Under the pieces are notes generated by a model. The model was not told the DNA's origin. It worked only from the letters and a program-made list of their open reading frames with translations, and ran no database searches. Both the position numbers and the translations under genes were made by a program. Shown piece by piece: positions 10,851 to 20,400 of a stretch of 64,000 bases of DNA (positions are counted from its first letter, which is position 1; every line of letters begins with the position of its first letter). This DNA is from Rhodothermales bacterium (GTDB lineage: Bacteria; Bacteroidota; Rhodothermia; Rhodothermales; JABDKH01), in assembly GCA_013002165.1 (NCBI GenBank), contig JABDKO010000172.1:34501-98500 (forward strand), written 5' to 3'.

Positions 10851-11537
10851 ATGAGTGAAGCAGTCGCGACCGCAGAGCAAATACATGGTCATGATGACCA
10901 TCCTGCGCATTTGCAACATCACTTCGTCACTTCGGATCAACAGTTCGAAGCGTCAAAGATGGGCATGTGGTTATTTCTGATAACGGAGATTCTTCTGTTC
11001 AGTGGAATGTTTGTCGCCTACACAGTCTATCGTGTGTGGCATCCGGAGGTCTTTCAAGGAGTCAGTTCCCTTCTGGACTGGCGTTTGGGAGGCCTTAACA
11101 CGATTGTGTTGCTGGCTTCGTCCTTCACAGTCGCGATGTCAATTCATTTCGCACAGAAAAACAATCAGAAAGGGCTCGTTATCAACCTTGTGATTACGCT
11201 TCTGTGCGCGTGTATTTTCCTTGTCGTAAAGTACTTCGAGTACACCGGAAAATTCTCTCATGGAATATTTCCGGGGATCGCCTACCACCCTCATGGTGAC
11301 TACGCGGTGTATGACATCCCTTACGCCGGGCAGTTCTTCAGTATCTACTACATCATGACAGGGATTCATGGATTCCACGTTCTGGTCGGGATCGGAGTAT
11401 TTATCTGGATAACAATCCGCGCTATCAAAGGAGACTTTACAAGTGCCTACTACACGCCGGTCGAATTGACGGGGTTGTACTGGCACCTTGTTGATATCAT
11501 CTGGATCTTCCTTTTCCCGCTCCTATACCTCATCTAA
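10851..11537 (+). CDS. coxC: Cytochrome c oxidase subunit III
   Basis: MGMWLFLITEILLFSGMF, HGFHVLVG, WHLVDIIWIFLFPLLYL. Confidence 0.95.
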   Translation: MSEAVATAEQIHGHDDHPAHLQHHFVTSDQQFEASKMGMWLFLITEILLFSGMFVAYTVYRVWHPEVFQGVSSLLDWRLGGLNTIVLLASSFTVAMSIHFAQKNNQKGLVINLVITLLCACIFLVVKYFEYTGKFSHGIFPGIAYHPHGDYAVYDIPYAGQFFSIYYIMTGIHGFHVLVGIGVFIWITIRAIKGDFTSAYYTPVELTGLYWHLVDIIWIFLFPLLYLI

Positions 11538-11552
11538 AACGACTCTGAACTT

Positions 11553-11954
11553 ATGGCTCACGATTCACACAGCGGGCATCACATCGTATCCCAGAGAGTG
11601 CTGATTACTGTCTTCGCATCACTGGTCGCGTTGACCGTTCTGACGGTGATTACAGCACAGTTTGTCGATATCGGCGTTCTCAACCTGCCTCTGGCGCTGT
11701 CAATAGCAGGACTGAAGGCGATGCTTGTCGTCACGTTCTTCATGGCGCTGAAGTACGACAACCCGATGAACTCGCTGATTCTTGGTATCGGTGTGATCTG
11801 TGTAACCGTATTCCTGGTCTTCACGCTTTTCGATACCGCTTTCAGGGGAGATATGCCCAATGTCGATTCGCAGACTATTTCCGATACGGAAGGACGGAAT
11901 CTGAATCAGGAAGCGCGAGAAGCGCGAGAAGAGTCTGCGGGCGCTCAGCACTGA
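11553..11954 (+). CDS. coxD: Cytochrome c oxidase subunit IV family membrane protein
   Basis: Three TM helices, operon position, VVTFFMALKYDNP. Confidence 0.8.
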   Translation: MAHDSHSGHHIVSQRVLITVFASLVALTVLTVITAQFVDIGVLNLPLALSIAGLKAMLVVTFFMALKYDNPMNSLILGIGVICVTVFLVFTLFDTAFRGDMPNVDSQTISDTEGRNLNQEAREAREESAGAQH

Positions 11955-12051
11955 CCTCCCGCCGTGGTTCACGAAAAGTATTTCCAGGAATCGCGGGCTT
12001 GCAACATTACCCTGAGTTGTCTAGTTACATTACTATACTGACTAGAGACTC

Positions 12052-12342
12052 ATGCCCTGGCTATTCACCCTGATAGTAGCTCCCATCCTGTTTTTTCTGT
12101 TGACGTGGATCCTCGTCACAGCCGTCAGAATTCTCAGGGCAGATCGTACAGTGCGTCTCGAACGTGCCTCCACATTTGTTCATCGCAGGACAGGCGCTCG
12201 AAAAGTAATGGCGGTCGCAGTCAAGTCTGAATCAGACACACGCGAAGCGTACGAAAGGGATGAGTCCTACATGCTGGCAGATGGGTGGTCTTCAGGTATC
12301 CCGAACTCATGGCACAGCGAACTCTGGATCCGACGCAACTAG
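12052..12342 (+). CDS. Small single-TM hypothetical protein
   Basis: 96-aa ORF with N-terminal TM segment, fills the gap before a convergent gene. Confidence 0.5.
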   Translation: MPWLFTLIVAPILFFLLTWILVTAVRILRADRTVRLERASTFVHRRTGARKVMAVAVKSESDTREAYERDESYMLADGWSSGIPNSWHSELWIRRN

Positions 12343-12351
12343 TCTTCTGAC

Positions 12352-12966
12352 CTACTTAAGTTCGAGCAACTTGTCGAGATTCTTGACCAGGTACTGCCCG
12401 AGAGTTTCTAGCGACTCGTCAATATTCAGCAGTAAATTGATATCCTCGCTGTCGATGACTCCTGCAACGACTTTCACAATTGAACATGGAATTCCGTGTG
12501 TTGCGGAAACGTACGCAACGCCATAGCCAGTCATGTCAGTGATGTCGGCAATCCTTTGCCAGTAGGTAAGTTCAGTCTGCCCGTGGATGGAGTGATCCTG
12601 AGTGATTAGTCGTGCATCCTTGAGTTTCTTGAACGATTTAGCCAGCGGCATCCGGGGATAGGTCGGAGCAGCCAGTTCAACTCTGTCACCTTCGAGAACA
12701 TGCACTGCCCGACACACCGAGCCGATCGGGATTTCCGGCACGAGGGACTGGCACGATCCCACATGGAGAAGATGTGAGACCTCGTTTCCTACGAGAAGGC
12801 GCTCGGTCCGAAGGGTAGCTTTAATTTTGCCGGAGCCGACGATTATTATAGTAATCTGATCGTCGCTGGCTACCTCGTTCTCTGTCAAGCCCTCAAACCT
12901 GCCACGCTGATACAACTTCAAAAAGGGTCGGGATTCAGCCTCCGTGGCAAATACTACTGCAAGCAT
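12352..12966 (-). CDS. MTA/SAH nucleosidase / futalosine hydrolase-like phosphorylase superfamily protein
   Basis: MLAVVFATEAESRPF...GSGKIKATL, HVGSCQSL, DMTGYGVAYVSATHGIP, KVVAGVIDSED. Confidence 0.75.
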   Translation of the reverse strand: MLAVVFATEAESRPFLKLYQRGRFEGLTENEVASDDQITIIIVGSGKIKATLRTERLLVGNEVSHLLHVGSCQSLVPEIPIGSVCRAVHVLEGDRVELAAPTYPRMPLAKSFKKLKDARLITQDHSIHGQTELTYWQRIADITDMTGYGVAYVSATHGIPCSIVKVVAGVIDSEDINLLLNIDESLETLGQYLVKNLDKLLELK

Positions 12967-13059
12967 GTGTGAACAGTTGTCGGTTTGGAGTGTAATAACG
13001 GCTCTAACGACCGGTATGCGTAGACTTACAGTATCGACTGCTTTCTAAATACCTAACTC

Positions 13060-14016
13060 ATGAAGATAATCGAATTACTTGAAAATCGACGCGAGTCTCT
13101 GATTTCGTACGAGATTATTCCACCAGTACGTGGTGGTTCAGTGGGTGATATCCTTCGCCTCGTCGAGACGGTAATGAAGTATCAGCCTCCGTTCATTGAC
13201 GTTACAAGTCATTCAGCAGAGGTACTTTACGAAGAATTACCGGACGGCACTTGGCGAAGAAAGGTCAAAAGAAAACGCCCGGGTACAATAGGTTTGTGTG
13301 CGGCAATTAAGGGTCGGTTCGGCGTCGAGGCGGTTCCACACTTGTTGTGCGAAGGCTTCACGCGAGAAGAAACTGAAGATGCATTAATCGAACTCAACTA
13401 CCTTGGCTTGCAGAACCTAATGGCGCTTCGGGGAGATAAGGGTGGTTTTTCCAAACCTCTTCCTGCAAGCAAGTCACGCAATCGACGGGCTACAGAGCTC
13501 GTTGAACAGATTGTCGACATGAATGAGGGTCGATTTCTGGAGGAGCTGATTGACGCGGTACCAACGGATTTCTGCATTGGCGTCGCTGGTTACCCCGAAA
13601 AACACTTCGAAGCACCGAACATGGCTCGCGATCTGCAGAACCTCAAAGAAAAGGTGGACGCGGGTGCCGACTACATAACGACACAGATGTTTTTCGATAA
13701 CCAGCACTACTTCTCCTTTGTTGAAAAGTGTCGCGCAGCCGGTATCGACGTTCCCATCCTTGCCGGTTTAAAACTTCTGACCTCCAAATCTCAACTCAAG
13801 AGTCTTCCAAGTCGGTTCTACATTGATATCCCGGAAGCATTGACCGCTGAAGTCGAGGCCGCCGATCCCAAACACGTCACAGATATTGGTGTTGAATGGG
13901 CCATCAAGCAGTCAGAGGAGCTTCTAAACGCCGGAGTGCCGTGCCTCCATTTCTACATTATGCAGACTGCCGCCCATGTGGAGCGTGTTGTGTCGAGCCT
14001 GCGAAAAATGGCGTGA
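13060..14016 (+). CDS. metF: Methylenetetrahydrofolate reductase family protein
   Basis: SYEIIPPVRGG, LMALRGDKG, YPEKHFEAPN, GADYITTQMFFDNQHYFSF, PCLHFYIMQ. Confidence 0.93.
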   Translation: MKIIELLENRRESLISYEIIPPVRGGSVGDILRLVETVMKYQPPFIDVTSHSAEVLYEELPDGTWRRKVKRKRPGTIGLCAAIKGRFGVEAVPHLLCEGFTREETEDALIELNYLGLQNLMALRGDKGGFSKPLPASKSRNRRATELVEQIVDMNEGRFLEELIDAVPTDFCIGVAGYPEKHFEAPNMARDLQNLKEKVDAGADYITTQMFFDNQHYFSFVEKCRAAGIDVPILAGLKLLTSKSQLKSLPSRFYIDIPEALTAEVEAADPKHVTDIGVEWAIKQSEELLNAGVPCLHFYIMQTAAHVERVVSSLRKMA

Positions 14017-14040
14017 CCACATCTCCGGTCACGATCACTC

Positions 14041-14343
14041 TTACTTGCGGCGACCCCGCAATTTGGCCTTGTAGCGCAGCAGCTGTCGACGGAGTCTCTG
14101 AGCACATCGATCGATAGCTTCTTCATGTGAAGATGCCATGTCGCGAGCCGATAGCTGTTGCCGGTAAACATTCAGAATGATCTCGGCCTCGTGATCTTCA
14201 GGGTGGCCCTTTTCGACACTCAATATTGTCGATGCATCTGTAATACCATCGTAAACCTGATGCAATTTTGAGATGCGAGCCTCGATATGATTTCGTAAAT
14301 CATCGTTGAGATTGAAGTGCCGGGCGGTGATTCTGGTCTGCAT
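14041..14343 (-). CDS. hpf: Ribosome hibernation promoting factor / sigma-54 modulation protein family
   Basis: MQTRITARHFNLNDDLRNHIEARISKL. Confidence 0.85.
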   Translation of the reverse strand: MQTRITARHFNLNDDLRNHIEARISKLHQVYDGITDASTILSVEKGHPEDHEAEIILNVYRQQLSARDMASSHEEAIDRCAQRLRRQLLRYKAKLRGRRK

Positions 14344-14440
14344 GTACTTCTACCCAATAATCAACAGGTCTCCTCCGATATGATGAACATTTCTCGGCAG
14401 AAATGCTACGACTTGTACTAAAATAATTCGCCTTCCGGCA

Positions 14441-14875
14441 TTACATCGCTATGTAGGAGAGGATAGCATCCTCGGCAATAGTCATGGCGGATTTGCCTTG
14501 CTCGTCCGAGTCATCCATTCCCGTCAGATGCAGGATGCCATGGACGACATAACGCAGGAGTTCCCGTTCGGGAGTGGCTGAAAATTCGTGGGCACGCTCC
14601 AGAGCCATCTCGGCATCGACATATATCTCACCTTCAAGCATTTCTTCGGGATCCGACAGAACGAACGACAGGACATCCGTTCGGTAGTCATGACCGAGGT
14701 ATTCCTTGTTCAGTCTGTGAACCAGTGAGTGACCGGCGATAACAACGGTTACTGTACCAGAGGTTACGGATCGATGGTGAAGTGCCTTCTGAACGGCATC
14801 GTGGACGGCAGTTTCCGGGAGGTCGAGTGCCTGCTCGGGATCAGGGTCCCAGACAACATCAATGTTGATTGACAC
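14441..14875 (-). CDS. ybeY: rRNA maturation endoribonuclease YbeY
   Basis: HGILHLTGMDDSDEQGKSAM zinc-binding motif; LNKEYLGHDYRTDVLSFVLSD. Confidence 0.93.
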   Translation of the reverse strand: MSINIDVVWDPDPEQALDLPETAVHDAVQKALHHRSVTSGTVTVVIAGHSLVHRLNKEYLGHDYRTDVLSFVLSDPEEMLEGEIYVDAEMALERAHEFSATPERELLRYVVHGILHLTGMDDSDEQGKSAMTIAEDAILSYIAM

Positions 14876-14877
14876 GC

Positions 14878-15333
14878 CTAGCCCAGGTCGTCAAACAGGG
14901 TGTCACTCATAGACAAGGCGACACTGCTCATAACAAGTTCAGGTGGCAACTGCATATAATCAGTATTCAGAAGCTCATCATCGACGTTTGCGTACAGGGA
15001 GCACCCTGCCTCGCGCTCAACAACGAGGCCATTTGTAACATCTCCGCGCTTGGCAAAAAAGATGACCTCACCAAGTTCTTTACTTGCAATAAAGCCGGTG
15101 CAGCCCTGCAACTGAAGAAAAGAGTTGGTAGCGTAGACAGAGACAAGATTCGGGAATTGTTTGTGTGCTACACCTTTCGGGAGCAAGACATTGTCACGAA
15201 TTTCTAATGACACACTTCGTCCCGATTCCGGTTCGGTAACTACCAGTCTAAAGAGCGGCCCTTCCCGCTTTGCCTCGACCTCCAACACGTCAGCAATTCG
15301 ATCAATATCTGCTTCGCTAAACGCAAATGCCAT
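14878..15333 (-). CDS. Conserved hypothetical protein
   Basis: 151-aa ORF tightly packed with ybeY. Confidence 0.55.
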   Translation of the reverse strand: MAFAFSEADIDRIADVLEVEAKREGPLFRLVVTEPESGRSVSLEIRDNVLLPKGVAHKQFPNLVSVYATNSFLQLQGCTGFIASKELGEVIFFAKRGDVTNGLVVEREAGCSLYANVDDELLNTDYMQLPPELVMSSVALSMSDTLFDDLG

Positions 15334-15420
15334 CTTCTATACCCGATGTAAACCCGAGAATACTTGTCCTTTGACCCGGGAAAGATAGCCCGAAGTGCAA
15401 GTAATTACAAAGTGAGTTTA

Positions 15421-15711
15421 CTAGCCTTCGTCCGGTTGGTTACGCTGTAAAGCGTCGTCTGATACCAGGACGTCGTCGACGATCGCAGACTCATCGCTAT
15501 CGATGGGTTCCACGTTTATGGCATGGATACCTTTGGGACCATCCTCGATACCGTATTGAACCCGTTGGCCGGTTCGCAAAGTTCTAAATCGCTGGCTTGA
15601 GGCTATTTGCGAGTAGTGGATGAAGATGTCTTCGCCACCATCAGGGTCGACCAGGAAACCATAACCTTTCTTCGCGTCAAACCATTTGACGACACTTTCG
15701 TAAAGTGCCAT
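15421..15711 (-). CDS. Cold-shock domain protein
   Basis: SVVKWFDAKKGYGFLVDPDGGEDIFIHYSQI; start taken at the internal MALYESV rather than the ORF-track start. Confidence 0.92.
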   Translation of the reverse strand: MALYESVVKWFDAKKGYGFLVDPDGGEDIFIHYSQIASSQRFRTLRTGQRVQYGIEDGPKGIHAINVEPIDSDESAIVDDVLVSDDALQRNQPDEG

Positions 15712-15888
15712 TGCAAGCCTCCGATACGCTTTTTGCCTCAACGTGGGTGGTCAGAGCGGGTTGTTGCCGGCCATCTACTCGGAACTGCAGCAATCCGAAT
15801 TGCTAGATTTGGGTGTTTTCTGATCAGTGCTAAGTGGGTAAAAATATAGAGATCGGCCTTTCAAACTGTCAAGTATTCTGATCGTAAC

Positions 15889-16284
15889 ATGAAAACTAGC
15901 TCGGCCTTTCAACTAATTGCAGGTTCATTTGCAGGAGCACTCGCCGTAGCAGGCGGGGCATTTGGTGCGCATGCACTGCAAGATGGTCTTTCTCCTGATC
16001 GATTCGACACGTACCAGACCGCTATGAGCTACATGCTTGTTCACGCGATATTGCTGGTTTCCATGTCAACGTTGACCTTGAACACGCAAACGAGGATGCT
16101 TGGTTTGGCCGGGATACTCGTTTTCGCAGGCCTGTGCGTTTTTTCGGGAAGCCTGACTATTCTGGTATTGTTAGATTTCCCGGCACTTGGAGCCATTACG
16201 CCAATAGGCGGAATACTTCTAATTGGCGGCTGGGTGTGTCTTGGTATTGCGGGAATCAGGCACTGGCGAGCCGCCGCTGATTAG
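15889..16284 (+). CDS. DUF423 family membrane protein
   Basis: GAFGAHAL motif, four TM helices. Confidence 0.88.
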   Translation: MKTSSAFQLIAGSFAGALAVAGGAFGAHALQDGLSPDRFDTYQTAMSYMLVHAILLVSMSTLTLNTQTRMLGLAGILVFAGLCVFSGSLTILVLLDFPALGAITPIGGILLIGGWVCLGIAGIRHWRAAAD

Positions 16285-16643
16285 ATAAGATCCTCTTCTT
16301 CAAAAAGTAGAGTGATGCTTGGCACAAAACCGTGCTCCTCTGCTAACCCCAACAGGACGTCCGCTGCTTCGACCGGGGTAAAATAGCTTCCGAACTCTTC
16401 GCTATCGACGGCGAGCACATAGCCAATTTCATCCTCGTCCGAATCTACGTCGTAGTCTTCCCAGTCTGTGGCCTGCTCGATCACAAAACTACCGACATCG
16501 GGGACGAACGACGCGATAAAGCACTCTTTTTTTTCCTGGGGATCAACCAGGCTAATGTTGCCAATCGCACCAAATTCGTCGTCGTAGAAGAGAGCTTCCG
16601 CGAGTATCTGGATAGTAAAATCTGCGAGGTCAAACGTTTCCAT
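16281..16643 (-). CDS. Conserved acidic hypothetical protein
   Basis: Start taken at internal METFDLADF; converges on DUF423 with overlapping stop codons. Confidence 0.55.
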   Translation of the reverse strand: METFDLADFTIQILAEALFYDDEFGAIGNISLVDPQEKKECFIASFVPDVGSFVIEQATDWEDYDVDSDEDEIGYVLAVDSEEFGSYFTPVEAADVLLGLAEEHGFVPSITLLFEEEDLI

Positions 16644-16706
16644 AGTGGGCCCGGATAGTTTAGCGAGTCGCATGGATTGCGCCCCGCGATCCCAAGATAA
16701 TGAACT

Positions 16707-17477
16707 TCAATCAACCAAGCCGATTTGCGAAAGTAACGACCCATCAATATCTCCGAACTCTTTCAGGAAACTGGGCAAGTTTGCGGCCGATACCTCATCC
16801 GGTTCAAGTTCGAACACATCAACTATGTTTGTAATGAGTGATTCTCGAATCTGGACTGTTTCCGGTTTTACCCCCAGCTCTTTCTCCATGGAGGTGACAC
16901 CCCGGTCATCAATTCCACAGGGAACGATGCGACTGAAGTACGTGAGGTCGGTACTTACATTTAACGCCAGTCCGTGCATTGTCACCCAGCGACTTGCCTT
17001 GATTCCCATAGCACATATTTTTCGTTCCGGACCATGAGAGTCAGCTGTCACCCATACACCTGTTCGGCCTTCGAACCGGTCGGTTGAAATATTCCACGAA
17101 GCACACGTCCTGATTACTGCCTCCTCGAGGTATCGTAGATACTTGCCGACGTCGGTAAAAATCTGTTCAAGATCGAGGATCGGATATACGACGAGTTGAC
17201 CGGGACCGTGAAAAGTAATGTCACCGCCGCGATCTATATGAACAAATGAGGCGCCGATGTCATCGAGCTCGTCGCTACTCGCGAGAAGATTCTTCTCGTC
17301 GCCGCTCTTGCCGAGCGTAAACACCGGGGGATGCTCAACCGTAAACAACACATGAGCCTTTCGATTCCCGGAACGTTTTCCGTTGACGATAGACTGCTGA
17401 ACACGACGCTGAAGTTCCCACATCGGGGCATACGGTGTGCGCCCCAGGTGGCAAACAAATATGTTTTTGACACTCAA
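16707..17477 (-). CDS. lipB: Lipoyl(octanoyl) transferase LipB
   Basis: [39 protein letters not shown]. Confidence 0.95.
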   Translation of the reverse strand: MSVKNIFVCHLGRTPYAPMWELQRRVQQSIVNGKRSGNRKAHVLFTVEHPPVFTLGKSGDEKNLLASSDELDDIGASFVHIDRGGDITFHGPGQLVVYPILDLEQIFTDVGKYLRYLEEAVIRTCASWNISTDRFEGRTGVWVTADSHGPERKICAMGIKASRWVTMHGLALNVSTDLTYFSRIVPCGIDDRGVTSMEKELGVKPETVQIRESLITNIVDVFELEPDEVSAANLPSFLKEFGDIDGSLLSQIGLVD

Positions 17478-17482
17478 AGCTT

Positions 17483-20400
17483 CTAATTCGCAATATTCAG
17501 TCGAATATTAAATGCACCGTTTATGTTTTGCGAGGACGGCTGTCGGCTGTCGCCCTGGAAGTTCTCATACTTCAACGCAAAGTTTGCCGTTACGCGGTCG
17601 CTGAATTGATAGCCAATCTGTGGCGAAATTGTAAAACGAGTGTGCGAGTTGATTACAGATACAAGATCTCCAGAAATCGCTTCCTGGTCCCTGAATTCAA
17701 AGTTCGGGTCATCAAATGACAGGGCCTTTCGGGCAAGCGCATCGCGCAGGCGATAGCGCCGATCAAGCGTTGTTGAACGTGATGCGGAGATGTTAAATGA
17801 AGCACGATTGTTCAAGATTTTCCCTTTCGAGAATGGAATCCTGAGCCCGGTTTTCTGGAAGCTTGCAGAGAACGTAAACTCCTCGGTCGTATTTTCAGAG
17901 ACGTCTGCATTACTGGTACTGAGAGAGTAGGTGGCATTCCGATTCCAGGCAACTTTTGTTTGCATTCGACCCTTCCATGTGACATCAACGCCGACCAGAG
18001 GGTTGTAGCGACGCGTCACCCGAACACTCGTCGCCTCCGTCTCCGGTATGCGATACTGGATTGTTCTGAATTGAGTAATATCAAACTCTGCAGTCGCCGA
18101 CGTACCGGCGAGCGCAAGGGAGTTGGTTCTGTAGTCTGCGCGATACTCGGCGGAGTACACGTGGCGCAGCGATGCGCTCTGAACAAGATTGCGGAGCCCC
18201 GGCAGCCTTCCAAGTCCTGTGTAGTTCAGTGTCCAGCCAGGAAGCGGTAACGGCAGCAGGCTGTTATTGTCAATTGTACCAAACCCGGTTGAGAATGCTT
18301 TTCTGAAGTCGGCTGACAGGGTGCCATTTGTCAGCATTTGACGCCCATCATTATTCCTGTCACCGACAATGACGGTCGTATCGAGGTCAGCAATAAACGT
18401 GAGGTACTGATTCTGAAACATTTCAAGATATGACGCGCCAAATGACCAGATAGAGGCAGAGTTTTGTCCCGACCGCGTTCTGGTCGTGTCTCTGGCACCC
18501 GTGTCGTCGATCCGGAACGTCTCGGATGCGGACGATGAAACATCAGCGTTCCAGTTCAGGCTTATCGTAAGGCTGCGACTCGGATTAAGAGTTGTTCTCG
18601 CCGTAACACGATCATTGTCTGTCAGGACATCCTGAACCTGAAGGTTTTCGTCGATGATTCGATTGCCATCCCCTGTGATTCTGCGGTTGAACCCGAATCG
18701 ATACCCGAGTGGGGGGCCGTCGCCAAATAGGCTACTGTACAAGCTATACGGTGATGCCACAACAGAATCGGCACCGAACGTTCCGATATTGTTTGACTGT
18801 CCAGATCGAGATCCGCTGTACGTTACGCTAAAGTCTCGAATACCCGTGACCGCCAATGCGAAACGTCTGGCCACTGACACAGGGCTTATCCTCGGCAACC
18901 GAAGCCGCGACGGGACATCGACCTCAGATTCATCGGGCAGTGCAATTTCTTCAACATCAAGCGAGTCAGCATTTGCTGTCGAATCGGCCTGTTGTGCGAG
19001 CTGTTCACGAAGTCGCTCTTCGAGATCCCTGCGTTCCTGCTCGGCTTCTTTAGCACGTTTTCTTGCTTCTTTTCGTGAGTTTCTTTGAACATCGCGCTGC
19101 TGCTGGTATCGATCTTCAGCAGCCTGAAGGTTTTTGTAGAACCCGAACTTACGCCAGAAATCCTGGGGCCGGATTGTAATTCCCGAACGAATCGTTACCG
19201 AGTTAGATAAATTCGCTCCCGTCTGTCTATTGGCAGGGCTGTTCACCCAGTTGTATTGCACGCTGTAAACAATATCCTGGATAGATATAAAGTTGAGGGC
19301 CTTCGTCCTGCCGAGGTTTGGTCGCAACGTCGTGTTGAATCGTTGGCTGTTGTTCTCGGTCCGGATTCCGTTCGAACCCCGAAGAAGTCGACCGATGACA
19401 ACTGATCCCCGCTCCAATTCGAGGTCCTCCTGTTGAAATGCCGTTACTTCAACCTGGCTGCTGTCGATCAGTCCGTCTGCAAGGGCATCGTCCAGCGTAG
19501 TGTTGTCGTAGATCAAACCGCTTTCAACATCGACAACTTTCGGTACAAGTACTGCACCCAGTTCGTTGAGCGTCTGGTTGGTATTCGTATCAATACTCAG
19601 GTTGAGAAACTTGAACGGATTGTACTGAAGACCGAAATTTCTCCCATGCCGGAATGAGTGTGTATCACGAAGCGGATTATCTGCCAGTATCTCGATTGTC
19701 GAAAGTGTGTCCGGCCGCAACGACTGGGCGCGATCGCGCGATTTGCTATAACTGCGGGACAATGACTGAGAAAGATTGACCGACTGAGGTACGTAGTTAA
19801 ACCGTATGTCACCAACCGCCCCCAGCACCGGCACGCCTTCAAGAAACCAGAATGGCCGCACAGTTTTTGGATTTCGAACATTCAACCGGTAGCCAAGGTT
19901 GTTCTGCCATCTCCAGGAGTCGTTGAATGTTTGTGAAGGGTTTCTCGCCTTCGTATCTGAATATGAATAGGAAGCCGAAACACCGTCCAGCGTATTTTTG
20001 ACCAGTTTTGACTGTGACCCTGATTTGCTAACCCGGGTACTGAATGAGCGGGAGAATGCATGTGTCTCGGCACTCAGCCGCGCGTCGGTTATCCGGTCGG
20101 CTTTTTCTTCATCGGAAATATCGGAGCGCGATTCGATCTGCTGAACGATGTCATCCAATCGGATATCGCCGCGGCTCGGGGCAAATCTTGGAGTTGAAGT
20201 CGATGACTGCACCTGCAGTGAGACTGGAATATTCCATCCGAATCTTTCCGGAATCGGATGATCGAGATTCAGGTCAGTCGTAAGACTCCAGCTTTCGCTG
20301 CTGCGTTGGTCTCTTTCGTCCAGACTGCTCGACAGCGAGCCAAAGCCATCTGTGCGGCGCTGAAAGTTTCCCTTGATGCTTCCCAGATCGGCCAGTTTGA

